Shown piece by piece: positions 6,638 to 15,844 of a stretch of DNA of 64,000 bases. Source of the DNA: Sellimonas caecigallum (GTDB lineage Bacteria; Bacillota; Clostridia; Lachnospirales; Lachnospiraceae); contig NZ_CP173660.1 of NCBI RefSeq assembly GCF_045038405.1, forward strand, positions 1,612,001 to 1,676,000. Reading direction: 5' to 3'. How positions within the stretch are numbered: the stretch's first letter is position 1; each line of letters begins with the position of its first letter. Made by a program: the position numbers and the translations under genes. The notes below the pieces were generated by a model. The model saw nothing but the letters and a program-made list of their open reading frames with translations, ran no database searches and was not told the origin of the DNA.

Positions 6638-8125
6638 TCATGCTACTTCCAAAATCAACTTACGTAATGGAGATTCGAAAGGCAGATCCCATGCATCAAG
6701 ATGTTGCAGCATCATGATGTGATAGAGGCGGCAGTACCACATCTTAGTAGAGCGGTGTCTGCCGCTTTCTAATTGAAAGTCTATTTTCTCACGTTTATTG
6801 GAACGTTCTGCCGAAGTCCGGGCATTGAATTCCTTTTTCCACTCCTTCGTGTCACGGGGCGGGAAGTTAATCAGTCTTGGGTTGTCTTTCATAGCCAGAT
6901 GGACTGTCCTGCCATACTTGGAATCCGAGCAGGGATGTGTGCAGGAACAGCCGTATTTCCGGCTGGCCAGAGGACAGCGGAATTTCAGCCTCCCCTTGGA
7001 AGGCTCCGAACCGTCATGACGCATTTTTCTTCCCGCTTTACAAACGGGAACGCCATCTTCACCGATGGTAAGATCATTTTTATATTTTACTTTGACGCCT
7101 CGCTTTACATTCAGGTCGATAAAGGGCTGGATGTGGTTCTTGCGGCAGTAAATGTAATAAGGCATCGCATCATGAGCGGAATCCAGAATCCATTTGTTGA
7201 TATGAAGTTCAGGAAGGAAAGCTCTCATCCGGAACCAGGTTTCCAGGAATCCATGGGAATCATGTTTTGAGGCAGGATTCAACAGAGGGAAAACAGGAAG
7301 GTCGCTTTCCGAGTGGGCAGCGACAAGCATATATAAGTCGTAACCGAAATAAAAGCGGTCTCTGGAAGAATCCCATCCAATATCGCAGTCAGGCTGGGAA
7401 AAGAAACGGTCACAGGAACAATCCGTGATTCCTTTTTCCGAACAGTTGCAGGCAGGATGCTTGCGCTCCCTTGCGGAAGTGACAACAGGAGTTCCGTCAC
7501 CGGCGAGGGAAAGAGCGGAAGGATCAATCAGACCTTTAGCTATGGACTGACTCAGGAATTCCCGATGATAGATCTTAAACAGGGAAGAATAGGGCTGGTC
7601 ATCTAATACAAAAGAGGTTGTTTCCAACTGCTCCAGTAACTGATCAACGGAAACCTTTTCGACAGGTTCGGCTTTCGTACCTTTATGAGCAGGCTTTTTA
7701 ATCCTTTTGTCTTTTGCAGGACGCAAATGGGAAGACAGATTGGAATCTTCAGAATCCCAAAGTCGGCTGAGGAAATCATAAAAGGTACCGACGCCGGGAG
7801 TATCGCCGAATTCAAAACCGCTGAGGATTGCATAAAGGGGATTGATCTTCAACTGAGCAGCCCAGTCTGTCAGGGAATGGACCTTGAAATCAATAGACAG
7901 CAGATAAGAGCGCTGCATACAGGAAGGGGTTCTAGGCTTAGGGCCAAAGACAGAGTATTTCGAACGTAGAAGTTCATCCGTATAAGAAAGATCAAGATTC
8001 CAGAAACGTTCGATGATATCCCAGGTAGCCCGTGAAAAGGCATCTGGATCCGGATAATATTTACGAAGATTTGTAACAACAAAGTTTTGATAGGCGGCAT
8101 GCCCGCCAGGATTAACAGGTAACAA
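6638..8125 (-). CDS. DDE transposase of the insertion sequence
   Basis: This roughly 495-residue transposase has a DDE (IS4/IS5/IS1182-like) fold. First Asp is in LAGDGTPVV (about 205), second Asp in ILDSAHDAMPYY (about 310), and a conserved glutamate region ERSNKREKID near 450. Two Cys-rich patches (HPACNCSEKGITDCSCDRF and CPLASRKYGCSCTHPC) could bind metal. A TTG start at 8125 is preferred because GGAGG lies just upstream of it; the frame extends to an ATG at 8179 without a ribosome binding site. The frame is intact, so the element may still be mobile. Confidence 0.78.
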   Translation of the reverse strand: MLPVNPGGHAAYQNFVVTNLRKYYPDPDAFSRATWDIIERFWNLDLSYTDELLRSKYSVFGPKPRTPSCMQRSYLLSIDFKVHSLTDWAAQLKINPLYAILSGFEFGDTPGVGTFYDFLSRLWDSEDSNLSSHLRPAKDKRIKKPAHKGTKAEPVEKVSVDQLLEQLETTSFVLDDQPYSSLFKIYHREFLSQSIAKGLIDPSALSLAGDGTPVVTSARERKHPACNCSEKGITDCSCDRFFSQPDCDIGWDSSRDRFYFGYDLYMLVAAHSESDLPVFPLLNPASKHDSHGFLETWFRMRAFLPELHINKWILDSAHDAMPYYIYCRKNHIQPFIDLNVKRGVKVKYKNDLTIGEDGVPVCKAGRKMRHDGSEPSKGRLKFRCPLASRKYGCSCTHPCSDSKYGRTVHLAMKDNPRLINFPPRDTKEWKKEFNARTSAERSNKREKIDFQLESGRHRSTKMWYCRLYHIMMLQHLDAWDLPFESPLRKLILEVA

Positions 8126-8238
8126 AAAAATCGCCTCCAGTCGAAAGAAATAAAATATATTCAATCGGCTTCGCCGCAAATTTTGGGCGATTTGTCAAGT
8201 GTTTTTGGCAAAAAAAGTGGGGGATTTTAATAAAAAAG

Positions 8239-8277
8239 GAATCCAAACCCCTTATAAATCAAGGGATTAAGATTCCG
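8239..8277. other. hairpin at the right end of the IS
   Basis: GGAATC/GATTCC (8239-8244 and 8272-8277) and CCCTT/AAGGG pair within a 39-base stretch just inside the right terminal repeat. It could block read-through into or out of the element. Confidence 0.4.
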
Positions 8278-8287
8278 AGAGATTATT
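8267..8287 (-). repeat. IS right terminal inverted repeat
   Basis: This is the inverted partner of 6487-6507, with 18 of 21 positions matching. Confidence 0.7.
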
Positions 8288-8311
8288 GTGAGAGAAACGG
8301 AGGGAAAGCCA

Positions 8312-9688
8312 ATGAAGAAAAAACTTGTGGCAAGGGTGCTGGCCTCAGCGCTTACAGCTGTATTGGCAGTGACAACGCTGTCAGGCTGTACGTTTGGTTT
8401 CGCCAGTGACCCGGATGATCCAAATGAGGTGGAAGAGGAGATTCCGATTGATACTTCTATTGATACATTTGAGTATGATTCCAGTTTGGAAGGAACAAAT
8501 ATTTCTGTTTTGAATTCCAAAGCAGAGATCCAGACGGCCCTGGAGGAGATGGCCAAGATATTTGAGGAAAAGGCAGGGGTACATGTGGAAATCATGCCGG
8601 TGTCAGACGGGGATTCTCCTTATACGAAGGTAGTCAGCCTGTACAATTCCGGAACACCGCCGACATTATCGATTTTGGATACAACAGATGTCATCGCTCT
8701 GGCCGAAGAAAAAGCGGCAGATTTGTCGAACGAAGCGTGGACAGCGGAAGCGGAAGGTTACCTAACCGAGGTAAATGGACACGTGTACAGTTTCCCGCTC
8801 TGTATTGAAGGAAGAGGAATCATCTATAATAAGTCAGCTATCGAGAAGACACTGGGAGAAGAATTTGACCCTTCAGAAATCAAAACACAGGATGATTTTG
8901 TGGAGGTGCTTGAGAAGCTGAAGAAGGCCGGAATGGAGAGACCGATTTCTCTTGCAAAGGAAGACTGGTCACTTGGAGCGCACCAGTTACAGTATGTGTA
9001 CGAAACGTATGACGGAACATCTGCCGGTGCTCAGGAAGTGATCGAGATGATCAAAGACGGCGATCTGGATCTTAAGAGCTACAGCAGAATGAGCGATTTC
9101 CTGAACATGTTTGATATTCTCAAAAAATACAATGTGGCACAAAAAGACCCTCTCGGGGCGGATTACGATGAGATGGCCATCGATCTGGCAGATGGAAAAA
9201 CTGCGTTTTGGCTAAACGGAAACTGGGCATGGCCGAACCTTGAGGAAGCCGGAGCAGAGACAGACGATGAATATGGCTTCCTTCCGTATTTTATGAATAA
9301 CGATCCAAGTGATTTTGCAAACCAGCAGATCCAGGGATCTCCGTCCAAGCAGGTTATGCTGGATGGCCAGGTGGCTTCCGAGAAAGAGCAGGCAGCGGCA
9401 AAAGAGTTTCTGAACTGGATCGTATACAGTGAAATCGGACAGCAGATGCTTGTGTATACATGTAATCTGATCCCGCCGTTCCAGAATAACCCATACGAAC
9501 CGACGGACCCGCTCAGCAGAAATATTTATGAGAAGGTACAAAGCGGAGAGGCATTCAACGCATCAGCGATCGTTCCGAATGACCACTGGTCAGTGCTCGG
9601 CGCTGCAATGCAGAAATATCTGGCGGGCCGCAGTGACAGAGATGAACTGATCGAGTCTATCGAAGACTACTGGGCAGAACAGGAATAG
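8312..9688 (+). CDS. sugar ABC transporter substrate-binding lipoprotein
   Basis: This 458-residue extracellular binding protein has a lipoprotein signal (MKKKLVARVLASALTAVLAV) with lipobox LSGC near residue 26. The mature part resembles the SBP_bac_1 maltose/multiple-sugar family (GTPPTLSILDTTDVIALAEE, GKTAFWLNGNWAWPN). GGAGGG is six to eight bases before the ATG; a GTG 24 bases upstream lies at the IS junction. It is the first gene of a carbohydrate uptake operon with two permeases, GH32 and GH13. The substrate is probably sucrose or short fructans, from the hydrolases downstream. Confidence 0.9.
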   Translation: MKKKLVARVLASALTAVLAVTTLSGCTFGFASDPDDPNEVEEEIPIDTSIDTFEYDSSLEGTNISVLNSKAEIQTALEEMAKIFEEKAGVHVEIMPVSDGDSPYTKVVSLYNSGTPPTLSILDTTDVIALAEEKAADLSNEAWTAEAEGYLTEVNGHVYSFPLCIEGRGIIYNKSAIEKTLGEEFDPSEIKTQDDFVEVLEKLKKAGMERPISLAKEDWSLGAHQLQYVYETYDGTSAGAQEVIEMIKDGDLDLKSYSRMSDFLNMFDILKKYNVAQKDPLGADYDEMAIDLADGKTAFWLNGNWAWPNLEEAGAETDDEYGFLPYFMNNDPSDFANQQIQGSPSKQVMLDGQVASEKEQAAAKEFLNWIVYSEIGQQMLVYTCNLIPPFQNNPYEPTDPLSRNIYEKVQSGEAFNASAIVPNDHWSVLGAAMQKYLAGRSDRDELIESIEDYWAEQE

Positions 9689-9705
9689 GAAAGAAGGGGT
9701 AAAAT

Positions 9706-10571
9706 ATGAAATCAAGAAACAAAGGGAAAGATTTCTGTATGTTCGGACTGCCGGGAATGTTCTGTTTTTTCGCGGTCGTGATCGTACCGTTTATTTACGG
9801 AGTATACCTGACATTTACCGACTGGGATGGGGTTTCCAAAGTAAAAAATTTTATCTGGTTTGAGAACTTTAAAGGCGTGATAAAGAATTCTGGACATCAC
9901 TGCTCCTTACTTTCAAATATGTGATCGTGGTAGTGATTCTTGTAAACGTGATCGCATTTGTGATCGCATATTTACTCACAAGAGGAATAAAAGGACAGAA
10001 TTTCTTCCGGGCAGGATTTTTCACACCAAACCTGATCGGAGGTATCGTACTGGGGTATATCTGGCAGTTCGTGTTCTCCAGAGTATTTGTAAGCATCGGG
10101 GAGAGTACCGGGTGGGAAATGTTTGAGGCGTCCTGGCTTTCCGATCCGAACCTGGCGTTTGCAGCCCTGGTCCTTGTGAGCGTATGGCAGCTTTCCGGTT
10201 ATATGATCCTGATTTATGTGGCAGGATTCATGGGGCTGAGTGAGGATGTAATGGAAGCGGCCAGCATCGACGGAGCGTCGGGATGGGTAAAGATGAAGAG
10301 CATTGTCCTTCCGCTTATGATGTCGTCCATCACAATCTGCCTGTTCCTCACATTGTCAAAAGCATTCATGGTTTACGATGTCAACCTTTCATTGACATCA
10401 GGAGGACCTTACGGGACAACAGAGATGGCCGCTATGCACGTGTATGAAAAGGCATTTACATCGAGACAGTTTGGCGTAGGACAGGCGGAAGCGTTGATTC
10501 TGTTTATTGTAGTAGCATGTATCAGCGGAATTCAGGTATACCTGACAAAGAAACAGGAGGTGGAAGCATAA
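9706..10571 (+). pseudogene. frameshifted sugar ABC permease (MalF/UgpA type)
   Basis: The frame opening at 9706 runs into TGA at 9922-9924 after residue 72. The rest of the permease (TMs and the EAA loop EAASIDGASGWVKMKSIVLPL) continues in another frame from about 9895 to 10571. Reading AAAGAATTCTGG in the second frame gives KEFWTSLLLTFKYVIVVV, the expected continuation of transmembrane helix 2. One missing A in the A-run at 9892-9894 would explain the shift. The MsmF/UgpA-type protein would be about 288 residues. Either a real mutation or a sequencing error in a short homopolymer is possible. Confidence 0.82.
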
Positions 10572-11431
10572 TGAAACAGACGACAATCGGAGGAACAAAG
10601 AGAAAAGCGGCAAATGCCCTGGCAATGATCGGCCTGATCATTATATTCATCGCATACATGTTTCCTTTCATCATGGTCGTGATAAACTCTCTCAAACAGA
10701 AGAGGGATATTATCAAAAGCCCGTTCTCCTGGCTGTTTACGATCAAAGGGTTGTCCTTTGACAATTTTGTAAAAGCATTTACACAGATGGATTTCCTGAA
10801 TGCTTTCAAAAACTCTCTGATCGTAACGGTTACTGCGACCGTACTTGTGACGCTTCTGGCGTCAATGCTGGCATATTACATCGTGCGGAACAACAATATC
10901 GTTTCCAAGATCACATTTGCGCTGATGGTTGCATCCATGATCATTCCGTTCCAGGCAATCATGATTCCTCTGGTAAGCATCTACGGCGGTACTTTGAACA
11001 TACTGAACCACAGACTGACGTTGATATTCATGCACACCGGATTTTCCATGGCCATGTCGGTATTCATGTTCCACGGATTCATCAAGGGGAATGTGCCGAT
11101 TGCGTTGGAGGAAGCAGCTTACATTGATGGATGCACCCATTCACAGACATTTTTCAAGATCGTGCTTCCGCTTTTGAAGCCGATCATTTCAACGATGGTA
11201 ATCCTCAATTCACTGGCGTTTTGGAATGATTACCTCCTTCCGTCACTTGTGCTGACAGATAAAAAGCTTCTGACTTTGCCGCTTTCTACATATAGTTTCT
11301 ATGGTACATATTCTGCAGATTACGGAACGATCATGGCAGGACTGCTGTTATGTGTTCTCCCGATTCTCATTTTGTATATCGTCCTTCAGAAACAGATCAT
11401 CGGCGGTGTTGTTGCAGGTGCAGTGAAATAG
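10571..11431 (+). CDS. sugar ABC transporter permease (MalG/MsmG type)
   Basis: This 286-residue permease has six predicted membrane helices and the binding-protein-dependent EAA loop (EEAAYIDGCTHSQTFFKIVLPLL, about 190-212) that docks on the ATPase. The ATG overlaps the stop of the preceding permease, TAATG fashion. No ATPase gene is in the operon; such CUT1 systems use a shared MsmK/MalK-type ATPase. It ends shortly before an intercistronic hairpin and the GH32 gene. Confidence 0.92.
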   Translation: MKQTTIGGTKRKAANALAMIGLIIIFIAYMFPFIMVVINSLKQKRDIIKSPFSWLFTIKGLSFDNFVKAFTQMDFLNAFKNSLIVTVTATVLVTLLASMLAYYIVRNNNIVSKITFALMVASMIIPFQAIMIPLVSIYGGTLNILNHRLTLIFMHTGFSMAMSVFMFHGFIKGNVPIALEEAAYIDGCTHSQTFFKIVLPLLKPIISTMVILNSLAFWNDYLLPSLVLTDKKLLTLPLSTYSFYGTYSADYGTIMAGLLLCVLPILILYIVLQKQIIGGVVAGAVK

Positions 11432-11445
11432 AGAAAGAAATGGTA

Positions 11446-11471
11446 AGAGGGTATAGCTGTGCGTACCCTCT
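11446..11471 (+). other. intercistronic hairpin before GH32
   Basis: AGAGGGTA (11446-11453) pairs with TACCCTCT (11464-11471), followed by TTTTG. It may attenuate transcription or stabilise the upstream mRNA. Confidence 0.5.
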
Positions 11472-11512
11472 TTTGCCTCATCACAGACAAATATAATGGA
11501 GAAATGACAGAT

Positions 11513-12841
11513 ATGAAAAAAGACAGAATACATTTAAAAGCACCGGGAAACTGGATCAATGATCCCAACGGTTTTATCTATTATAAAGGATTGTACCACC
11601 TTTTCTACCAGTATTTTCCGTATGCCCCGAAGTGGGGAACGATGCATTGGGGGCATGCAGTGAGCCCTGATCTGGTAAACTGGGAACACTGCGGGGTTGC
11701 ACTGTTCCCTACTCGATACGAAGATCAAAATGGCTGTTTTTCAGGAAGTGCGGTTGAGCATGACGGCAAGATGTATCTTTATTACACCGGAGTACACTAT
11801 GACGTTGTAAACCCAGAGAATATACACAAAAATCCGAATGACAGATATGAATCCACTCAGCTGATGATTTGTTCGGAAGACGGATTTTCCTTCGACAATT
11901 TCAACGGGAAGAGGGTTATTATTCCGCCTTTTTCAGACCGTGAACAGGCGGATCGCACGCACACGCGAGATCCCAAAGTGTGGAGAGGGAAGGATGCCTG
12001 GTATATGGTACTGGGAAGCAGGACGAAGGATGACAGAGGGCAGCTTCTCTTTTACAGAAGTATGGATCTGATAGAGTGGAAGCCGGTAAGCCGCGTGACA
12101 AAGGAGACGACACTTGGATGGATGTGGGAATGCCCGGATCTGTTCCGGACTGAAGGCGGAGATGTGTTAATGCTTTCTCCTATGGGAGTAGTGAATGATG
12201 GGAAAAGGGAGGCAAATCATGCGGTCTGTCTTCCGATAGAATTTGATGAGCACAGCTGTTCTGTACAGTTTTCAGAGAATTTTCAGTTTGTGGATTATGG
12301 ACTTGATCTGTATGCACCGCAGAGTACTGTTGATAAAGACGGGCGCCGTGTGATGGTAGGATGGATGCGGATGCCGGAAGCTGTGGAGGGCAGATGGCGA
12401 GGAATGTTTTGTATCCCACGCGTTGTGGAGAGAAAAGGAGAACACATTTATTTTCGGGTTCATCCAAATGTGGAGAAGGCTTATCAAAAGCAGATCGCTT
12501 CTCCGACGGAAGCCGGAAAAGCAGGGTACAGGTTGAGCCTGGATCTTGAAGAAGGGGAAATGATCGATATTGGAGGATATAAGATCTGGAGAAAAGGAAA
12601 ACGTATCATCACAGACCGGACAGCGGTGTTTGCCGCACATGATAGCTGGCGGATGCAGGCCGAGACTCCTGAGATCAGAGAAGGAGACCATTTAGACATC
12701 TATGTAGATCAGAATCTGATCGAGATTTATGTAAATAACGGAGAATACGTATTGAGCAGCGTCGTATATGGATTGAGCACAGAAATAAAAGGGAAACCAT
12801 CGGGCGAATGGTGTCTGTATGCGGCAGAAAGCAACAAGTGA
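11513..12841 (+). CDS. GH32 beta-fructofuranosidase (sucrose/fructan hydrolase)
   Basis: This 442-residue enzyme has the GH32 five-bladed propeller followed by a C-terminal beta-sandwich. Catalytic motifs are all visible: WINDPNGF near residue 13-20 (nucleophile Asp), RDPKVW near 148 (transition-state stabiliser) and WECPDLF near 202 (acid/base Glu). No signal peptide is present, so it acts on imported sucrose or fructo-oligosaccharides and releases fructose. GGAG is 11 bases upstream of the chosen ATG; an ATG nine bases earlier is possible. It lies between the transporter and the GH13 gene. Confidence 0.93.
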   Translation: MKKDRIHLKAPGNWINDPNGFIYYKGLYHLFYQYFPYAPKWGTMHWGHAVSPDLVNWEHCGVALFPTRYEDQNGCFSGSAVEHDGKMYLYYTGVHYDVVNPENIHKNPNDRYESTQLMICSEDGFSFDNFNGKRVIIPPFSDREQADRTHTRDPKVWRGKDAWYMVLGSRTKDDRGQLLFYRSMDLIEWKPVSRVTKETTLGWMWECPDLFRTEGGDVLMLSPMGVVNDGKREANHAVCLPIEFDEHSCSVQFSENFQFVDYGLDLYAPQSTVDKDGRRVMVGWMRMPEAVEGRWRGMFCIPRVVERKGEHIYFRVHPNVEKAYQKQIASPTEAGKAGYRLSLDLEEGEMIDIGGYKIWRKGKRIITDRTAVFAAHDSWRMQAETPEIREGDHLDIYVDQNLIEIYVNNGEYVLSSVVYGLSTEIKGKPSGEWCLYAAESNK

Positions 12842-12856
12842 TTCTTGGAGGAAATT

Positions 12857-14692
12857 ATGAGAAAAGATGAGATATTTCAGAGACGGCTGGGACGGCACCA
12901 TGATGAATTGAGATGGCTTTACATGGAGCTGTATGAAAACGGGGATATGTTTGCAGAACTGTGCGATAATCTGTATCAGTTTTACTGCAAACGGAATGCA
13001 CGGCTAAGAAAAAGAGATATGCAAAGAGAAAAAAATCCCGACTGGTTCAAGAAAAATGACATGCTGGGAATGATGCTTTACATCGATAACTTTGCCGGAG
13101 ATTTGAATGGGGTAAAAGACAAACTTTCTTACCTGGAATCATGCAATGTGAACTGTATCCACCTGATGCCTTTCCTGGATTCTCCAAAAGGTCGTTCCGA
13201 CGGAGGATATGCGGTGGCGGATTTTCGGAAAGTGAAACCGGATCTTGGGACGATGCAGGATCTTGCATCCCTGGCGGATGCGTGCCATGAGAAAGGTATG
13301 AATGTATGTATGGATTTTGTCATGAACCATACGTCGGAAGAACATGAATGGGCTGTGCGCGCGAGAAGAGGGGAAAGCGAGTACATGAGCCGATATTTCT
13401 TTTATGACAGTGATGAGATACCAAGGAGATACGAGGAGACAGTGCCGCAGGTATTCCCGGCTACAGCGCCCGGGAATTTTACATGGCTTCCCGATGCGGG
13501 ACATTATGTAATGACTACTTTCTACCCGTATCAGTGGGACTTGAACTACAGAAATCCACGGGTATTCAATGAGATGATGTACAACTTCCTTTTCCTGGCA
13601 AATCAGGGGATAGATATCATCCGTATCGACGCAGTTCCCTACATATGGAAAGAGCTGGGAACCCAGTGCAGGAATCTTCCGAAGGTCCACACGATCGTGC
13701 GGATGATGCGCATGATCAGCGAGATCGTATGTCCGAGCGTACTGCTTCTGGGAGAAGTCGTGATGGAACCGGAGAAAGTAGCTCCGTATTTCGGGACAGT
13801 GGAGAAACCGGAGTGCCATATGCTTTACAATGTGACGACAATGGCGACGATATGGAATACCGTCGCAACCAAGGACGTGCGCCTTCTCAGGAAACAGATG
13901 GATATGGTATATACACTGCCGCGGGAATATACATTCCTGAATTATCTCAGATGTCATGACGACATAGGATGGGGATTGGATTTTTCTTCACTCAAAGAGT
14001 GGAAAATGGAAGAAATCCCGCACAAGCGATTTCTGAATGACTATTTTACCGGAAAGATTGAGGGAAGTGTGAGCAGGGGCGAACTGTACAATGATGATCC
14101 GGTAACATGTGATGCCAGATTTTGCGGGACAACCGCATCTATGTGCGGAATTGAGAGTGCCGGATTTGAGAAGGATAAAGAAAAACTTGACGATGCTATC
14201 GCCCTGGATCTCATGCTCCACGCATATATTTTTTGCCAGTCCGGGATCCCTATGCTGTACAGCGGAGATGAGATCGGACAGATAAATGACTATAGCTACA
14301 AAGAAGACCCGGACAAGGCGGGAGATTCCCGCTACATTTACCGCGGAAAATTTCTGTGGGAATTTGCAAAAAAGCGCAGAGATGAAACGGTTATGCAGGG
14401 GAAAGTCTTCCAGGGGCTGAACCGCCTGGAAAAAATCCGAAAGGCGGAGAATGTGTTTGGATCCTCGGCGGAGGTCTACACATACGATGTCCACAATGAC
14501 GCCGTACTTTGTATCATGCGCAGAACAGAAAAAGATGTGTTTTTCGGAATATTTAACTTTGGCAGCAGGGACGAGACTGCGTGGATGAAAGAAGAGGGAA
14601 CGTTTGTAGATCTTCTGACAGGAAGGAAGATGACTGTGGAAAATATCACAGTTCCAAAGCACGGATTCTACTGGTTAAGATCAGACAGGTAA
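12857..14692 (+). CDS. amylosucrase-like GH13 subfamily 4 enzyme
   Basis: This 611-residue protein has an N-terminal helical domain (1-80) followed by a GH13 barrel. NPDWFKKNDMLGMMLYIDNF, FMNHT-type VMNHTSEEHEW, TTFYPYQWDLNYRNP and GIDIIRIDAVPYIWK resemble amylosucrase closely. Catalytic residues are Asp in RIDAV (nucleophile), Glu in LLGEVV (acid/base) and Asp in RCHDDIGW. GH13_4 enzymes act on sucrose, either building alpha-glucan or hydrolysing it. GGAGG precedes the ATG. With GH32 it gives the cell two routes for sucrose. Specificity (amylosucrase, sucrose hydrolase) cannot be settled by eye. Confidence 0.88.
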   Translation: MRKDEIFQRRLGRHHDELRWLYMELYENGDMFAELCDNLYQFYCKRNARLRKRDMQREKNPDWFKKNDMLGMMLYIDNFAGDLNGVKDKLSYLESCNVNCIHLMPFLDSPKGRSDGGYAVADFRKVKPDLGTMQDLASLADACHEKGMNVCMDFVMNHTSEEHEWAVRARRGESEYMSRYFFYDSDEIPRRYEETVPQVFPATAPGNFTWLPDAGHYVMTTFYPYQWDLNYRNPRVFNEMMYNFLFLANQGIDIIRIDAVPYIWKELGTQCRNLPKVHTIVRMMRMISEIVCPSVLLLGEVVMEPEKVAPYFGTVEKPECHMLYNVTTMATIWNTVATKDVRLLRKQMDMVYTLPREYTFLNYLRCHDDIGWGLDFSSLKEWKMEEIPHKRFLNDYFTGKIEGSVSRGELYNDDPVTCDARFCGTTASMCGIESAGFEKDKEKLDDAIALDLMLHAYIFCQSGIPMLYSGDEIGQINDYSYKEDPDKAGDSRYIYRGKFLWEFAKKRRDETVMQGKVFQGLNRLEKIRKAENVFGSSAEVYTYDVHNDAVLCIMRRTEKDVFFGIFNFGSRDETAWMKEEGTFVDLLTGRKMTVENITVPKHGFYWLRSDR

Positions 14693-14803
14693 TCAGGAAC
14701 GAGCACAGCAAAACTAGATTCAGAAAAAACTCCTTGTATGAAAGTACAAATTGATTTATCATATTTATATCTGAGAATATAGAAAACCAGAAAGGAGAGT
14801 ATT

Positions 14804-15844
14804 ATGAAAAAGTTGTGTTCAATCCTGCTCGTCATGGCTATGACAGCATCCATGCTGATGGGATGCGGCGGAAAAGGCCAGGACAGCGACAAAGAAGGAA
14901 AAAAAGAGACGACAAAACAGGAACAGAAGGCAGACCCGGTGGAGGTAAATGTCATGGCACTGAAAGGGCCGACAGCCATGGGAATGGTCAAATTCATGAA
15001 TGATTCCGACGAAGGAACATTGGAGGATGACAATACGTATCAATTCCAGATCGCGGCATCGGCAGACGAAGTCACACCGAAGCTTGTGCAGGGAGAGGCA
15101 GATATCGCGGCTGTCCCGGCGAACCTGGCATCTGTTCTCTACAATAACACAAAGGGAAAAGTACAGGTGCTTGCAATCAACACCCTCGGTGTACTCTACA
15201 TAGTGGAAAGTGGCGATACCGTTCAGTCTGCGGCAGATCTGAAAGGAAAGACCATCTATGCAAGCGGCAAAGGCTCCACACCGGAATATGCTCTTTCCTA
15301 CATTTTAAGCTCTAATGGGATCGATCCGGCATCAGATGTGAAGATCGAATGGAAGAGTGAACATTCTGAGTGCGTGGCTGCTTTGGCAAATGATCCAAAT
15401 GGCATCGCCATGCTTCCGGAACCTTTCGTTACGACAGCGCAGACAAAGAACCCAAACATTCGCGTGGCTCTGGATCTCACGGAAGAGTGGGATAAGATTC
15501 AGGAGGGAAAAGAGGAAAAAAGCGCGCTGCTCACGGGTGTTGTCGTTGCCAGGACAGATTTCGTAAAGGAGAATCCGGAGGCGGTAGAGAGCTTTTTGGA
15601 TAACTATGAAGAATCTGTGGAATATGTAAATGAAAATACGCAAGAGGCGGCAAAGCTCGTTGGAAAATACGGGATCGTGACAGAAGAAGTCGCAAAGACA
15701 GCGCTTCCGAAATGCAATATCACATTTGTTGATGGAGATGATATGAAAGAGCAGCTTTCAGGATACCTTGCTGTTCTTTCCGAACAAAATCCAAAATCCA
15801 TAGGAGGAGCACTGCCGAAAGATGACTTCTATTACAGCAGATAG
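14804..15844 (+). CDS. ABC transporter substrate-binding lipoprotein (NMT1/SsuA type)
   Basis: This 346-residue protein has a lipoprotein signal with lipobox LMGC near residue 21, then a Lys/Glu-rich linker and a type-II periplasmic-binding fold. VNVMALKGPTAMGMVKFM, QGEADIAAVPANLAS and KGSTPEYALSYIL match the NMT1/THI5/SsuA/TauA superfamily, which carries sulfonates, nitrate, thiamine precursors and similar small ligands. AAAGGAGAG precedes the ATG. It is followed by permease and ATPase genes with overlap or one-base gaps. The ligand is not identifiable from sequence; no riboswitch is visible upstream. Confidence 0.87.
   Translation: MKKLCSILLVMAMTASMLMGCGGKGQDSDKEGKKETTKQEQKADPVEVNVMALKGPTAMGMVKFMNDSDEGTLEDDNTYQFQIAASADEVTPKLVQGEADIAAVPANLASVLYNNTKGKVQVLAINTLGVLYIVESGDTVQSAADLKGKTIYASGKGSTPEYALSYILSSNGIDPASDVKIEWKSEHSECVAALANDPNGIAMLPEPFVTTAQTKNPNIRVALDLTEEWDKIQEGKEEKSALLTGVVVARTDFVKENPEAVESFLDNYEESVEYVNENTQEAAKLVGKYGIVTEEVAKTALPKCNITFVDGDDMKEQLSGYLAVLSEQNPKSIGGALPKDDFYYSR

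Larger units (their letters stand above)
6487..8287 (-). mobile_element. insertion sequence with 21-bp imperfect terminal inverted repeats
   Basis: The left end (6487-6507, beginning AATGATCTCTCGGAATC) and the inverted right end (8267-8287, beginning AATAATCTCTCGGAATC) match at 18 of 21 positions, with a 13-bp perfect core. The element is about 1.8 kb and carries one transposase gene. GTG abuts both ends (6484-6486 and 8288-8290) and may be a 3-bp target duplication. Removing the element joins the operon promoter and leader directly to the ribosome binding site of the sugar-binding-protein gene, which supports these ends. Confidence 0.72.

Noticed and set aside
9921..9924. TGA in the first permease read as selenocysteine
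   Set aside because: The continuation of the protein lies in another frame, so a frameshift explains it. No SECIS-like hairpin or conserved Cys position supports Sec.
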